A stretch of DNA of 64,000 nucleotides, taken from assembly GCA_018398585.1 (NCBI GenBank), contig JAGTTD010000008.1, positions 1,562,501-1,626,500 of the forward strand, in the 5' to 3' direction. Under the pieces are notes generated by a model that ran no database searches, was not told the DNA's origin, and saw nothing but the letters and a program-made list of their open reading frames with translations. This document shows positions 11,601-22,100 of the stretch, one piece after another. This DNA is from Simmondsia chinensis. Its lineage: Eukaryota; Streptophyta; Magnoliopsida; Caryophyllales; Simmondsiaceae. Position 1 is the stretch's first letter. Each line of letters begins with the position of its first letter. The translations under genes were made by a program, and so were the position numbers.

Positions 11601-14600
11601 CATTTTAGTAATTTCCATTTTCTGTCTTTTTTGATCAACTTGGCTTTTAACGTGGCGTATGACTGGAATCGTAGTTGGATGATTCAATAGTCAAGACAAT
11701 TGAAACTGCTTCGGACCCTGAGCTCAAGGATTCTAAAGATTTGATTCGACGGATTAGAAGAAGGGATTTGTACCAGGTATTCCTTTGGAGAGTCTTTCAG
11801 GTTGAGGGTTCTTGGACACAGCCTCCCTTTAGGGTTGCACCCCGAAGGGGTAAGGCAGTGTACATCTTACCCCTCCCAGATCTTGCATTGGCGGAAGTCT
11901 TTGTGACATTGGGTTTGTTATTGTTGTTGCTATACTCCTTTGGAGTGTCATCTTCAATGTAAAATGATGTGTTGGAACAAGGGATGAAAATGAGCAGGGT
12001 TTGTGCTCGTCTAGCTCGAAGCTTGACAAGTTGGTGAGGTTTTTAACCTGAACTCAACTTGGTTCAGTTGAGCTTGAACCTAGCTTGGCAAGCTCTGAGC
12101 TAAGTGTTCACCTAGTTTAGGCTTATTTAAGCTCAATCTTGCCTGGATCAAGCTTGGACTAGGCTCAATTAGGAACATTTAAGAATATAATTTACACTGC
12201 AAGCCTCCGAGCTCAAACTTTGTCAGGTTTGTATTGGGTTTGTTTAGCTGTACAAGATGGCTTGAGCTAAGCCTTTGGGGCTTTAAAATGACCCTTATGA
12301 AGTGGCTTAGCTTTTTTATACCCCCAGTTGGAACTCTAAAAGTAATGAGCATTTACGAGCTTGATTCTGTGGATGTAGTTCTGTAATGAATTTGCTGTTC
12401 CGAAGGACAAATTGGAACACTTCAAGGATATCACCCCCCAAGATATCGTTTGCTCACAGGTGCAAAATGCTGTATCTCTTATCCTCTTATACTCTGTTAA
12501 GTTAAAAATTTCTTATGTTCACAATGACAAATAGCCATATAATCATTAATTTCTATATCTATCTAGTAGATGACTTTTATCCAGGGCCTATCAAGACACC
12601 AAGGAATCAAGCAGTTGCTCGTGGCCCCCTATTTATTAAGGACCCCTTTTAAAATTAGTTATTTTGTCAGTCTGCTTCTACCATATACACTATGGGAGAA
12701 ATAACTACCTAATATAAACACACATGTACAAACATGTAAAGTACCCATATATTAGTAGGTGTTATAATACAAAGTGAATACTGCAGTTAGAGCTCATCAA
12801 TCAAACACGCTTTAGGTCCCTTAAATCTTGGGACCTGTTTTAGCAAATAAACTAAAACAGGTCATTACAAAAGTATTGTTATGCAACAGTTAATCGCATA
12901 ATATTTAGCTTATAATCCGTAATGTAACGGCGATTACATTCTATAAATAGTCTTTATTTGATTTCATGACGATATCTCCCCAGGCATCTGGTGGGCTAAT
13001 GCTAAAAGAAGACGATGTTGCTGTAAGCAACGTGAAGATTGATCTGACATGCGGGAAGAACAATCCACTTGGGAGGTACATATGTTTGTTCAATTTATTG
13101 GTGTAATAGGGCGCTTCTTCTTATAATTCTCTGCGTATATTGAATCTTTTGTGTTACTTTTGCATGTACTTGGTTCTCAGCATCAAGTTCTTTCAGGTAT
13201 GGGTTACCTTTTTTTGAATTTTTCAGGTCTTTACCTATCGGCTTAAGCTTCTAGGGTGGTTTTTTGACATGGTATCAAAGCTTTGTTGACCATGAGGTCA
13301 TGATTTTGACTCTCAACAACCCACACTCTTTAAGTTTAATATAATTAGAAACACAAGGTATAAGGTGAGTCTGTGTATTATCCACACTTCAAGCCTAATG
13401 GGTAGTGGCGCAAGGGGGCATATTAGAGTATTGAATTATTCTTGAACTTTCACTCATTTGCTTAAACTTCTGAGATAGTTGGTTCCTTGACATTTCGACT
13501 TTCCTTTGCACTGTTTATATTCTGTAGGTCTAGCTTTATACCTTCACATCCCCTGCGTATTTTCTACTTCCTATGTGATTTGGAGCAGATGTTCAATTAA
13601 CTTGGTATTTAGCTATTTTAAGAACAAGCCTAGTCGAATTGGCTCATTTAGCTCCACGAATCAAGTTTGATATTGGTAAAGCTTGAGCCTAAACAAAGAA
13701 AACTTGCACTAAATTATTAGCCAAATGAGCCAAGTTTGAGCCTCCTCCATAGGGAGCCAAACAAGTTGATCTAGGCTTGAAGCTCTCCAACCTAGGTTCT
13801 ATCTTGACTAAGCTAACTGGAGCTCTGGCTCACAATGAGTTGACCTGAAGCTCAAACTCTATGAAGGTCGGCAATCTTCAAGCCAAGCTCGAGTTGAGCA
13901 AAATTTGAGCGATCCAAGTCTCGAGCCTGAGAAAATTAAGCTTGGCTTAGCTCATCTCATCTGCACCATAGCTTGAGATCTGCTTCGGAAGCCTTTAACT
14001 TCTTGGGATCACAAGTCCAACCTTTGTCTTTTTGTTATGACGCTCGTGTATAATAATGTGACAGGATTATGACAGCAATGAGAAATTTTCCATAGAAGAC
14101 GAACGTATAAGTCAGTTGCTGCCAGCATGTTGCCAAGACAGGATCTTGAGGGTCTACTCCAAGAAACCTGAACTGGTTAGTAATGACACTCTACTATTAC
14201 TCCCATGTAAGTGTGGTGTCGAGGACACTACATAACGGGTCTTAGTGGTCGAGTTAGAAACCAATCTTATACAACAACCACCACCCAATGCCTCAAAAAG
14301 GCTCCCGCCGTGGCAGGGTCCGTGAAGAGTAAGATTTACGCAGCCTTACCTTTACATGGTGCTTACAATCCCATGTAAGCGTGGTGTCTCAAACACTAAT
14401 TGATGGCTCTTAGTGGTTGCATTAGAAACCGATCTTATACGACAACAAAAAACACCCAGTGCCTCGAAGAGGCTCCTGCCAAAGTATGGTCTATGGAGGG
14501 TAAAATGTAACCAGCTTTGATAGTTTTTTACATGTATATACATTTATAAAGGCAAAAATACTTTGAATGGGCATAATGTGTTTGTAAAAAGGACTAAGAA

Positions 14601-15028
14601 GGGCACAATGCTTATTAGAAAGGCTACATGTTCTCACATGTTCTCGAAACGGACTAAGGACATTGATTTCATTTATAGTTGTCATTTCATCCTCCATGTC
14701 ATCTTTTTTATTGCCATATCATTCATCTTTTTATCATTCTAATCACCTATGATGTAGCCGATGTCTTTTTTGGTCCTTTTTGCAAAACAAGTTGCCCTTC
14801 TTGGTCCTGTTGTAAAACATGTTGCCTTTTTTGTGTATATAATAAACATTATGTTTTTTTTGGTCCTTTCTCCAAGGATTGTGCCATTTTAAAGCATGCC
14901 CATAATAATAACAATAGCGTGATGCCTCATAGAGGCTCCCGCCAAGGCATCTAGGGAGGGTAAAATGTTTGTAACCTTATCCCTATAGAGTGCTAGCTTG
15001 TAGAGAGGCTGTTTCCAAAGAGCTTCTA

Positions 15029-15087
<59 letters not shown>

Positions 15088-15683
15088 GCATTACAAGGAC
15101 TATACAAAATTTTACTATTACGTTACAAGCAATAGTATCGTATAACGGCCTTTATTTGATTAGACTTAAAATCAGACCGCATGCCACAAAAATCCTTCTA
15201 TTTTCTGATCATTTTTGAAAGAGGTGCAACGTAGACTGTTTCCAAAGAGCTTCGAACCCTATATATATATATATATATATACACGTGCATTACAAGGACT
15301 ATACAAAATTTTACTATTACGTTACAAGCAATAGTATCGTATAACGGCCTTTATTTGATTAGACTTAAAATCAGACCGCATGCCACAAAAATCCTTCTAT
15401 TTTCTGATCATTTTTGAAATAGGTGCAACGTAGGGACTTTTCAAGATGTCACTCATCTTAGTAATACTCTTGTGTAAGCATACTTAACTTTGGAATTCTG
15501 ATGAGATCTGATGCATTAGTGTTGGTACGATCGCGCCTTTTAATTTAACTAGCATGAAAGGAAAATTGTGTACAGGTAGGAGCAGTATCAGAAGCGTTTG
15601 AGAATTTTCAAGTAAAAATGCTGGGCATGAAGGCTCAGGTGCACGCAACCCCGGAGAAGAAGAAGCAGCGTCGCCGCCTTTAA
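2622..15683 (+). CDS. VEN4: SAMHD1-like HD-domain dNTP triphosphohydrolase, 19 exons
   Basis: Exons: 2622-2735, 5792-5829, 5922-5944, 7862-7968, 8046-8097, 8765-8849, 8963-9053, 9740-9778, 9886-9953, 10050-10112, 10681-10736, 10826-10899, 11472-11564, 11675-11776, 12379-12459, 12984-13075, 13181-13196, 14065-14175, 15576-15683. Phases agree at every junction, giving 470 aa, close to Arabidopsis VEN4. The HD-type metal site is visible: His75 in RFEHSLG, His115-Asp116 in LLHDVGHGPFSHMFE and Asp208 in VDKFDY. The C terminus is basic (KKKQRRRL), which could be a nuclear signal. By family knowledge it hydrolyses dNTPs to deoxynucleoside and triphosphate, controls dNTP pools and supports chloroplast development. 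Oddities: intron 2 uses a GC donor (GCAAGT at 5830), exon 17 is only 16 nt, and introns hold many SINE, TRIM and MITE copies. The start was chosen because MGASNGG runs directly into the conserved NVHGNIHLDP. Family assignment is sure; exon ends are hand-built. Confidence 0.93.
4590..4770 (-). mobile_element. LINE-like 3' end remnant
   Basis: A T-run (4592-4602) is followed by GGATAAAAAAGAAATATTGC and AAAATGTACAAAGAGTTAAG. Read on the minus strand this is a sequence ending in an A tail. Matching sequence occurs reversed at 21110-21200 and in plus orientation at 31800-31879, so it is a dispersed, 5'-truncated retroelement. It lies in intron 1 of the VEN4-like gene. Confidence 0.5.
4965..5213 (+). 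mobile_element. TRIM-like mini LTR element, degenerate
   Basis: Two similar segments ending in GTTGATTCCTTGACA and GTTGGTTCCTTGACA (ending 5003 and 5213) look like the ends of short LTRs. The first is followed by TGATATTAGAGTC, a decayed form of TGGTATCAGAGC, the initiator-Met primer site. The interior is too short to encode proteins. Relatives lie at 13200, 39731 and 60640. Confidence 0.55.
6236..6482 (+). mobile_element. 5S rRNA-derived SINE, full length, perfect TSD
   Basis: The element begins CCTAAGAGGGTACCAACACG and then follows plant 5S rRNA through ACTTCGAAGTTAAGCGTGCT, TGGGCGAGAGTAGTA, the GATGACCTCATGGGAAGTC region and GTGTTGCACCCC. It continues into the TS-like body: GAAACAGCC, a CTTCAGGGT...ACCCTGAAG hairpin, GGGTACATCCACCCC and GGGAGCCCTTGGGGCACTAG. 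A perfect 17-bp duplication, ATAAATGCACCTAGTAA, flanks it at 6219-6235 and 6483-6499. It lies in intron 3 of the VEN4-like gene. Confidence 0.92.
7649..7786 (-). mobile_element. SINE 3'-body copy, reverse
   Basis: Read on the minus strand it shows the body from GGGGGTCCTCG through AAGGTTGTGTACATTTCACT to a (TTG)n-like tail (CAACAACAGCGACAACAACAA on plus). No 5S head. Clear target-site duplications were not found. It lies in intron 3 of the VEN4-like gene, about 75 bases before exon 4. Confidence 0.65.
9504..9619 (+). mobile_element. SINE 3'-body copy with 9-bp TSD
   Basis: Starts at the ACAGCCTCTCTTCAG block, has GGTTATATACATCTCACCCC and GAGAGCCCTTGTGGCACTGG, and ends in GGCGGCTGTTGTTT. ACATTATTC is present on both sides (9495-9503 and 9620-9628). 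It lies in intron 7 of the VEN4-like gene. Confidence 0.75.
10236..10585. mobile_element. TIR MITE, family shared with 38285 and 51235
   Basis: The left end reads TTAAAGGTCCTTATACTTTG and the right half mirrors it with CACAATGGACAATATATAGG and GGAACTTTAAGGCG. Internal blocks such as AATTTAGTCCTTGTA and ACTAAATTGAGATAATTAAG recur in the copies at 38285-38800 and 51235-51612. No coding capacity. It lies in intron 10 of the VEN4-like gene. Confidence 0.6.
11213..11415 (+). mobile_element. TRIM-like remnant
   Basis: Contains TTTAAACTCTTGAGACACTT, CTTGGTAAAAGGAGCCTTG at the primer-site position, CACAAGGTATAAGGTGGACA in the interior, and CAGCTTAAACTTTTGGGAT at the right. These correspond to blocks in the clearer TRIM copies at 13200 and 39731. 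Strongly decayed. Confidence 0.4.
11791..11932 (+). mobile_element. SINE 3'-body copy beside a splice donor
   Basis: Begins AGTCTTTCAGGTTGAGGGTT, close to the junction between the 5S part and the body, then runs through GGCAGTGTACATCTTACCCC to GGGTTTGTTATTGTTGTTGC. A 13-bp duplication with one mismatch flanks it (11778-11790 and 11933-11945, core TCCTTTGGAG). The left duplicate starts at the second base of intron 14, so the insertion lies 14 bases after exon 14. Confidence 0.85.
12000..12340. mobile_element. Old hAT-like MITE remnant rich in GAGCTTG/AAGCTTG
   Basis: Repeated GAGCTTGAACC, AGCTCAATC and GGCTTATTTAAGCTC motifs match the body of the intact element at 58368-58747. Ends are too decayed to define terminal repeats. 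It lies in intron 14 of the VEN4-like gene. Confidence 0.45.
13200..13492 (+). mobile_element. TRIM mini LTR retrotransposon
   Basis: A left LTR-like segment ends TTTTTTGACA at 13269 and is followed at once by TGGTATCAAAGC, one base off the canonical initiator-Met primer site. The interior is about 135 bp and ends in a purine-rich CAAGGGGGCA tract. The right LTR spans about 13421-13492 (ATTAGAGTATTGAATTATTC to GTTGGTTCCTTGACA). There are no genes inside, as is typical of TRIMs. It starts only a few bases after the 16-nt exon 17 of the VEN4-like gene. Confidence 0.65.
13620..13990. mobile_element. Old hAT-like MITE remnant
   Basis: Rich in AGCTTGAGCC, GAGCCAAGTTTGAGCC and AAGCTCAAACTC motifs like those in 12000-12340 and in the intact element at 58368-58747. 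No terminal repeats or duplications could be fixed. It lies in intron 17 of the VEN4-like gene. Confidence 0.4.
14204..14515. repeat. Tandem duplication of about 165 bp containing reverse SINE bodies
   Basis: The blocks starting CCCATGTAAGTGTGGTGTC (about 14202) and CCCATGTAAGCGTGGTGTC (about 14370) run in parallel. Both contain GGTCTTAGTGGT-like sequence, TTAGAAACC.ATCTTATAC and a reverse SINE body (CCCAATGCCTC / CCCAGTGCCTC followed by GGCTCC.GCC). The SINE fragment was duplicated together with its flank. It lies in intron 18 of the VEN4-like gene. Confidence 0.6.
14560..14890. mobile_element. MITE-like repeat, family shared with 20070 and 46610
   Basis: Left-half blocks such as GGCACAATGCTTATTAGAAA and GCTACATGTTCTC are mirrored on the right by AACATGTTGCC, ATAATAAACATTATG and GGTCCTTTCTCC, giving imperfect inverted symmetry. 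Similar blocks occur at 20070-20395, and flanking the SINE at 46859. No coding capacity. Confidence 0.5.
14905..15032 (-). mobile_element. SINE 3'-body copy, reverse
   Basis: On the plus strand AATAACAATAGCGTGATGCC, GAGGCTCCCGCC, GTTTGTAACCTTATCCC and GAGAGGCTGTTTCC reproduce the body in reverse. Its distal end is caught up in the duplication described at 15009. Confidence 0.6.
15009..15433. repeat. Recent direct duplication holding (AT)n microsatellites
   Basis: CTGTTTCCAAAGAGCTTC begins at 15009 and again at 15236. Each is followed by a TA repeat (15033-15084, about 26 dinucleotides; about 15260-15281, about 11) and then about 150 bp that is almost identical (from ACATGCATTACAAGG / ACGTGCATTACAAGG to GTGCAACGTAG). 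The two units differ chiefly in microsatellite length, so the duplication is young. It lies in intron 18 of the VEN4-like gene. Confidence 0.85.
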
Positions 15684-16339
15684 CCTTGCTACAACCAATC
15701 TCTCTCCACTTGTACGGTGGAGGAGTTACTCAATTCGATCATCTCTAATATTTGTAAGTTTGTTTAAAATAGCCCCTTCATTTTTTTAATCACAAAGTTA
15801 GTCCCTCATCTTTTAACTTTAGGGAAATTATCTCTTAATTACCATGAGATTTAATCATTTATCATCGAGGTGCTCTGACTTTTTATTATATATAATAAGG
15901 TACATTACCTTATTATATCTACTGAAATGTCATGGTACACAGATAAATAGTCAAACCTTAAAATATCTAAGCGATGATTTTCCTAATTTTGTACGTATAC
16001 CATCATTAGTTTGGGGACTGATTTCATCACAAAATGAAGCATGAAGAATTCTATTGTAAAAAAAAGGAGAGACCAATTTGAACAAAATTACATAACTAAC
16101 GGAACTAATAACTCTATAGGTGAAGGTATATACCAATATACGTATTTGATCCTCGAAGTTGGAATATGTATACACATATGACACGGACCACAACTTAGGC
16201 GCTGACTTTTCGGGTATGTATGATGATATGGTTATATCATATTTTTGATGAAACAAACTAGTTTTTAGTGCTCAACTTTGTCATGATTGTACTTAAATAC
16301 ACTATAATCAGTGATGTTTGTTTACGATCATTTATCATG
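15684..16339. other. 3' flank of the VEN4-like gene, MITE-like fragments
   Basis: Contains GTAAGTTTGTTTAAAATAG, ATCACAAAGTTAGTCCCTC and, on the right, GAGAGACCAATTTGAACAA. These resemble the inverted-repeat MITE family at 26049 and 40030. No further gene seen. Confidence 0.4.
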
Positions 16340-16570
16340 CACTAATGCACCGGATTCTATTAAAACTCCGAAGTTAAGCATGTTTGGGCGAGAGTAGTAC
16401 CAGGATGAGTGACCTCCTGGGAAGTCCTCGTGTTGCCAACCCTATAAGATTAGGGGTTTTCCGAAACAGTCTCTCGGTAGGATTACATCCTGAAGGGGTA
16501 AAGCTATGTACATTCACCCCTCAGACCCCGCTTAGGTAGGAGTTCTTGAGGCACTGGATCTGTTGTTATT
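16340..16570 (+). mobile_element. 5S rRNA-derived SINE, full length
   Basis: The head GCACTAATGCACCGGATTC keeps the true 5S 5' region. It continues through ACTCCGAAGTTAAGCATGTT, GGGCGAGAGTAGTACCAGGA and TGACCTCCTGGGAAGTCCTC into the body (CCGAAACAGTCTCTC, GCTATGTACATTCACCCC, GAGTTCTTGAGGCACTGG, TGTTGTTATTG). A duplication could not be identified with confidence. It lies between the two convergent genes. Confidence 0.85.
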
Positions 16571-17783
16571 GGACAAAGTACAAGAACTTACGGAGAAATA
16601 ACTATTGAATAAAAGTAACATTACTGGTTGTAGGGTACAAATTGGGGAACCATTATTTAGTACACTACAACCAGTAATGGTACTTTTATCTTTGGGTTAT
16701 TTGCGCCAATAATTCATGTATTTTGCTCACCGTATTAATTTAATTATTGGACTTCTAATGGTGTTAATGCAATCCTTGTTTAGTTCACTTTGTGGCAGTT
16801 TAATCCTTAATAGTAATTGATGTTAAGTTGGTGATAAAAATTTTAATGCTCGGGTACATTGAGTTTAAATTGGGTTTATAACAATTTAGAATTAAATTGA
16901 TACAAAATAATGTGAAAATCAATCATTTGAATGATGAAAATACAATAAAATAAACACTACTAAGACTCCTTTAAAAATATTACCTGAAATGAAAGTCATC
17001 TTCTAAAACAAAAATAATTTTTGTACTAATTGGATCCAAGTTTATATTTCAATCACATTTACAACCTCATCTATAATTTTTTTCCTCGATAATTAGCGAC
17101 AGAGTCGCAGTACAAAAAGTATCTCGTACAAATGAGACTTGATTCAATTAGTAGCAAAATGGGGAACAAAACAAAGACAAGAAGAAAAACATACAACGAA
17201 CTAAGGTAATAGGATTACAGAACAAAAAACGTTGGCAAACTACCAACGATTTATTTGTAATTCAAATTATTGCATATTACTTGATTATTTTAGTTCTTAA
17301 CAAGCTTTTATATCTATTTGTGAATGTTCATAAGCCAAGCATCCCTTTGATCGAGTTTGACTCAATGAGCTATTGAGCCTTAATCAATTTCGAACACGAA
17401 TAGTTTAACAAATATTTGGTTCGTTTATAGTCATATTCACCCTTCCGAGAGGCATCTTTGGTCGTCTTTCGTATCGAGCCATTGAAGCTATTGCTCACAC
17501 CCTATAGTTACAATCCCTTCATTCAAAATTTCAACATCCATACCAAGTGCTGCTATTGCTCACCAGCTTTTTATTCTTATTCAAAGAGTCCCGAATCCCG
17601 ATATCGATTTCGACTAGAAATTATACCAACAAGCACTTAAATGAATAAGGCCAATTTTGTATCCTTTTCATTTGTAATTTTTGAACAAAACAAGTTTCCT
17701 TGTTTTTGGTTCTCAATTCAGTTTTTGTTCAAATTAGGGGAGAAAAAACCCTAAAAATATAAAGCTAAAAAAAAGGCAACATT
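16571..17783. other. Intergenic, no gene recognised
   Basis: AT-rich DNA between two SINE copies. A short motif, ATTACTGGTTGTAG, occurs in both orientations near 16620-16675 (CTACAACCAGTAAT), a small inverted repeat. No coding region could be supported. Confidence 0.5.
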
Positions 17784-18004
17784 CTCCGTGCCCTAAGGGC
17801 TTCCGCCTAAGTAGAGTCTAGGAGGGTGGATGTACGCAGCCTTCCCCCTTCAGGGTAAGCTGTTTCCGAGAACCCCCAACCTGAGGGGTGCAACACGGGG
17901 ACTTCCCAGGAGGTAACCCATCTTGGTACTACTCTTGCCCAAGCACGCTTAACTTCGGAATTCTAATGGAATCCGGTGCTTACGTGTTGGTACCCTCTTA
18001 GGTT
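17784..18004 (-). mobile_element. 5S rRNA-derived SINE, full length, reverse
   Basis: In reverse it starts CCTAAGAGGGTACCAACACG, identical to the 5' end of the copy at 6236, then carries the 5S sequence (ATTCCGAAGTTAAGCGTGCT, GGGTTACCTCCTGGGAAGTC) and the body to CTTAGGGCACGG. The flanks show only a weak candidate duplication (AAAGCTAAAA / AAAGCCAAAA). Confidence 0.85.
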
Positions 18005-19107
18005 GATACAAAGCCAAAAGCTAGGGAAAAAAAAGTAAAATAAAACCATAATAATATTTTTAATTTCTCAAAATTAAAAACTGCACAGAATTGGTGAACA
18101 TCAGTTTGAAAATCCCCCATTTCTGGCAATACGCAGTCGTTTCAGTTACTTTCACTTCACAACCACTCAGGAATTTCTAGTTAAATAATCCCAACCTACT
18201 AACTTCCTAAAATTACATTTACTTGTTTTCTAAGTACCCTAAGTTCTTCATCTATACAAAACATACTTTTTGAAATTTTTCGGGGTCTTTTTACTGAAAA
18301 CTACTTTTTAAAAGTAATTATTTTTCACTTAACCACCACAATTTTTCAATTCCGCATTCAAAAGTTTAAACATTTTCAACCAACCACCTATATTAATGTC
18401 ATTAATATCCTGTTTGGGTTACACGTGTGATATTGCTTAAGGTAGTTCTATGTGTGAGGTTGAATCTTTGTACTCACAAGCATGTAGTGCAATTCAAGCA
18501 TGCATATAAAACCCATTTACGAGTTATAATGATTTACGAGGTGACCTAACACCAACACGTGTTCTTATCTCCCCATTTTTGTATAAGTAAATGTAGAATA
18601 CCCATGTAACCTCAATGGAAAACTAACCGCATAAATGTAGATAATTGATTGAAAAAATTTAACGTTTTAAAGGTGGCTTTCTGAAAAATTGGAAAGTTAC
18701 AGTGACTGAGTGATAAAATAACTATTTTTAAAGATAGTTTTCTATAAAATTTGACCCTATTTTCCAAAACGAACAAGAACAGGATCATATTATTCAAGGA
18801 AGAGCGCAACACAAGTTCGCCAACGTAACAAGTCAGCAAATACTTACAGTTTCTTCCCACCATTTTAGCTTGCTGACGTCTCAATCAGCTTTGCAGCAAC
18901 CGGTTGTCACATCAATGCCCTTATTCTTCTTCCGGAACACATTTTACCCGTTCCATTTTCACTAATAGTCACGTTTCTGACGAGAATACGCTTCTAATGG
19001 ATGAGACGAAGATAACAATTGAGAGTTAACGGAGAGAACTGTACATCGGAAGGCACGCATCCCAAAGATAAGCCTCGAAGTTGTCATTTCGAGTGAGATT
19101 TCCACGG
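18005..19107. other. 3' flank of the SUMO protease gene
   Basis: About 1.1 kb of mostly AT-rich sequence. It presumably includes the 3' UTR of the minus-strand gene ending at 19108. No separate gene seen. Confidence 0.5.
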
Positions 19108-22100
19108 CTAAAAGGCGTCGAGGGCACGGAAACGTTGAGGAGTTTTAATGGGGACGGGGGATTGAGCTCGCTCGGTGTTAGAGGACAAAGACACAGGTTC
19201 CCAGATGGAACTGCTGTTTTCTCTTGCCTTGTGAAATTCCTCTTGGAGTATTTTCTTGATTTTGCCTCTTAAACTAGAGGCTTCTGCTGGTCTAAACCAA
19301 GATTTTCCAAACTGCGGAGTCGTAACAAATCATGTCAAGTAAATATGTTGCAGTTTGAAGTCGAACTGAGTCAGATCTATCTGTACAATGGGTCAAACCA
19401 GATCGGGTACAGGGAAAAGATTTTCTGGCTCAATCGTGACACGTTATAGAGTGAGCTGGGTCGAACAGGGTCGAAATAAAATCTTTTAGACCTGTGACCC
19501 GGCAAGCTACCTACCTGGTTATGCATTTCTATTTGTTTCAACAAAACTCTCTTCATAAAATATTTCAATTATAGATATTTTTTCTTAAGAACTTTTGTTT
19601 TTTCGAGCTAAAGATAATAGTTTCATTATATAAATATGTATGAGGTTCATGCTCAGCAAAGTTAAGGATAAAGTGAAGCAAAAACATGAGGTCACTATGG
19701 AAAACGTTTCCCTCCATGAAGGAAAATGTTTTCCATTTTCGTTAAGGGAAAGTCAATTTTCCTCAATAGAGGAAAACATTTTCCGTATTATAGTTATGAA
19801 ATTATGCAAACAGATAGAAGAATTAAGATGGAAAAGGCTTTCCATCAAAACAAATGGTGCCTATGGCATTTAACATAAAGCCCTTTTTTTTTCCCTCTCT
19901 TTTTGATAGGTCAAGGAATTTTGGGGGTAGGGTGATTCAAACCGAAGACCTAATGTCCAAGGGCCCCAACCTTTAACCACTATACGAAGGCCTCGTTGGT
20001 ATATATGTACAACGAGAGCAAGAAAGGAATCACGCGAAACTTAATTCACGTAACATTATATTTGATAAAAGGAACAAGAAGCGCATAATGTTTATTATAT
20101 TACACAAGGACATGTTTTAGGGGAAAAAAGTCACATGTTTGACAAAAAGAATAAGAAGAGCATTAACGTCATCACCGACAACTCGAATAATGATGTGGCA
20201 TCTTCTCGGTTGCCACATCATATTTCATGTCATCTTTTCAGTTCACACACCACTTTAATCTCTAGCAATAAAGCTAACACTCTTATTCTTTTTCCGGAAC
20301 ATATTACCCTTAATGTTTTTCCAAAAACATTTCCTTGTACATATATAATAAACATTGTGTTTTCTCATTTCTTTTCTCAAACACAATACGCTTGAAGTAC
20401 TTTTGGTTCGGAGGGTTGAGAAGAAATACCATGGCTAAGTTTTGTTTCTTCAGCCTTTCAGGGGCTTTTTCGATGAATCGCTCCATGAAGAAGAGAACAA
20501 AAAGACCACAATCGTACTCATTGTTCTGCTGCGGAACCTGGTAGAAACGTCAAATTTTTATATGAAAGAGATGCTAGCTAGTGGGTGAAGACTCATAAAT
20601 AATATAAGAAAAAAATGAACAATAATGATTAATGAAGATAGATTGTAAAATTTATGATGAGAAAGGATGGAACTACCTACATAAACAGGGCCAGTCATAG
20701 AAGTTTCTAAGATCAGAAACGTAAAAGAAGCGTTTTTATATAAGAATATATTTGACATACATAGAAAATTAATGAAATGTCATGGATTGATCCTTTGCAG
20801 GATAATGTTCAAAAAAAAAATCCTTTGCAGGATATAACATACTCGTACAAACAGTAGAACCACTCTTTGAGTTGCATTTTTCCTTCAAAGTTCAATACAT
20901 GTTTGACAGAAACTTTACTTCGGAACACCAAATCACACTTTAAGTATGAATGGCTCGCATTCTAAGAGTGTCCAAACTGTCAGAGGCCTGTCCAGAATCA
21001 AGCATATTTGATCACTTGTGCAACTGAAAAGAGAATCCCCAACTTGAAAGATCCAAAAGACACCTCGTTTGGCTTTCAAGTTTTGCCATTGTGCTTCTCT
21101 CTCTCTCTTTCTTTTTTTTTTTTTTTTTTGGATCAGAAAAAGAAATATTATTAATAGAGAAAGAATGTAGAAAAAGCTAAGGACAAGTTATCCTCAAACA
21201 TCGGGGAAAAAAAAAAAAATACCAATAACACAAGGCCTTCCAATTCCTCTACAAATCAGCCAAGGATATATCAGGAAAGCCCCTGAAGGTCTTCAAAAGT
21301 GCTCCTAAAATGACTACCTCATCCCATTTGAAATTTACTAGTGTATACTTGTCTCTTCCTTTGTTTTCAATGAACGGGAACTGAATTTCTTTTCAATAAA
21401 CAAGATCTCACTCGAACAGATTTTGAGCACAACGCAACATCTCAGAAACATCCAACTCTACGAGATACACGAAAGATTCTAACAAGACAGAACCAAACAT
21501 GAATGCATTGGAAAGGTAGAAAATTACCGTGATTATTTTATCTTCAATTCTACGGGGAAGATTTCTCCATATTCTGTCTGGAATAGGGACCTTGACAGGA
21601 GAACCATCGTTTTTTAGATAGCTCCACTCTTCTCTCAAAAAGCTGAACAAAATATAAAAAAAAGGGTCAGCTTCCCCGTAGGAACATTTTATTGAGTAGT
21701 ACAGCGAGAAAGCGAGTATCCCCGATAACTGCATCAGTGTGCCTAAAGTCCCTGGAATTTCGTCTGTCATAACCTCATGCTACATCAATATGTAAAATTC
21801 ACCTTACTTATGGATGAGATTAAGGATAAAGAATTACGATTTAGATCTAACATTATTAATAAGATTTTGAATTGTTGTGACTTCTATCATTTGGGATATA
21901 TTATTAGTAATATCGAAAACAGCATCTCTACAGTATAGCACCCTGTAGGAGTAAGGCTACGTACACGGTACATCTTACCCTGCCTCAGCGGGAGCCTCTT
22001 TGAGGCACTAGGTAGTTGTTGTATCAGTTATGATTACTTGAGGATTTGGATTTAAGTAGCCCTGTTTGTTATTATCATATTACAAGTTTATTATTATCAA

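Noticed and set aside
16340..16570. Cassandra TRIM elements (5S sequence inside LTRs)
   Set aside because: There are no paired LTRs, no TG/CA ends, and no primer or polypurine site next to these copies. The duplications are 16-18 bp and not 5 bp.
19081..19272. Plus-strand open frame
   Set aside because: It is the antisense shadow of the last exon of the minus-strand SUMO protease gene.
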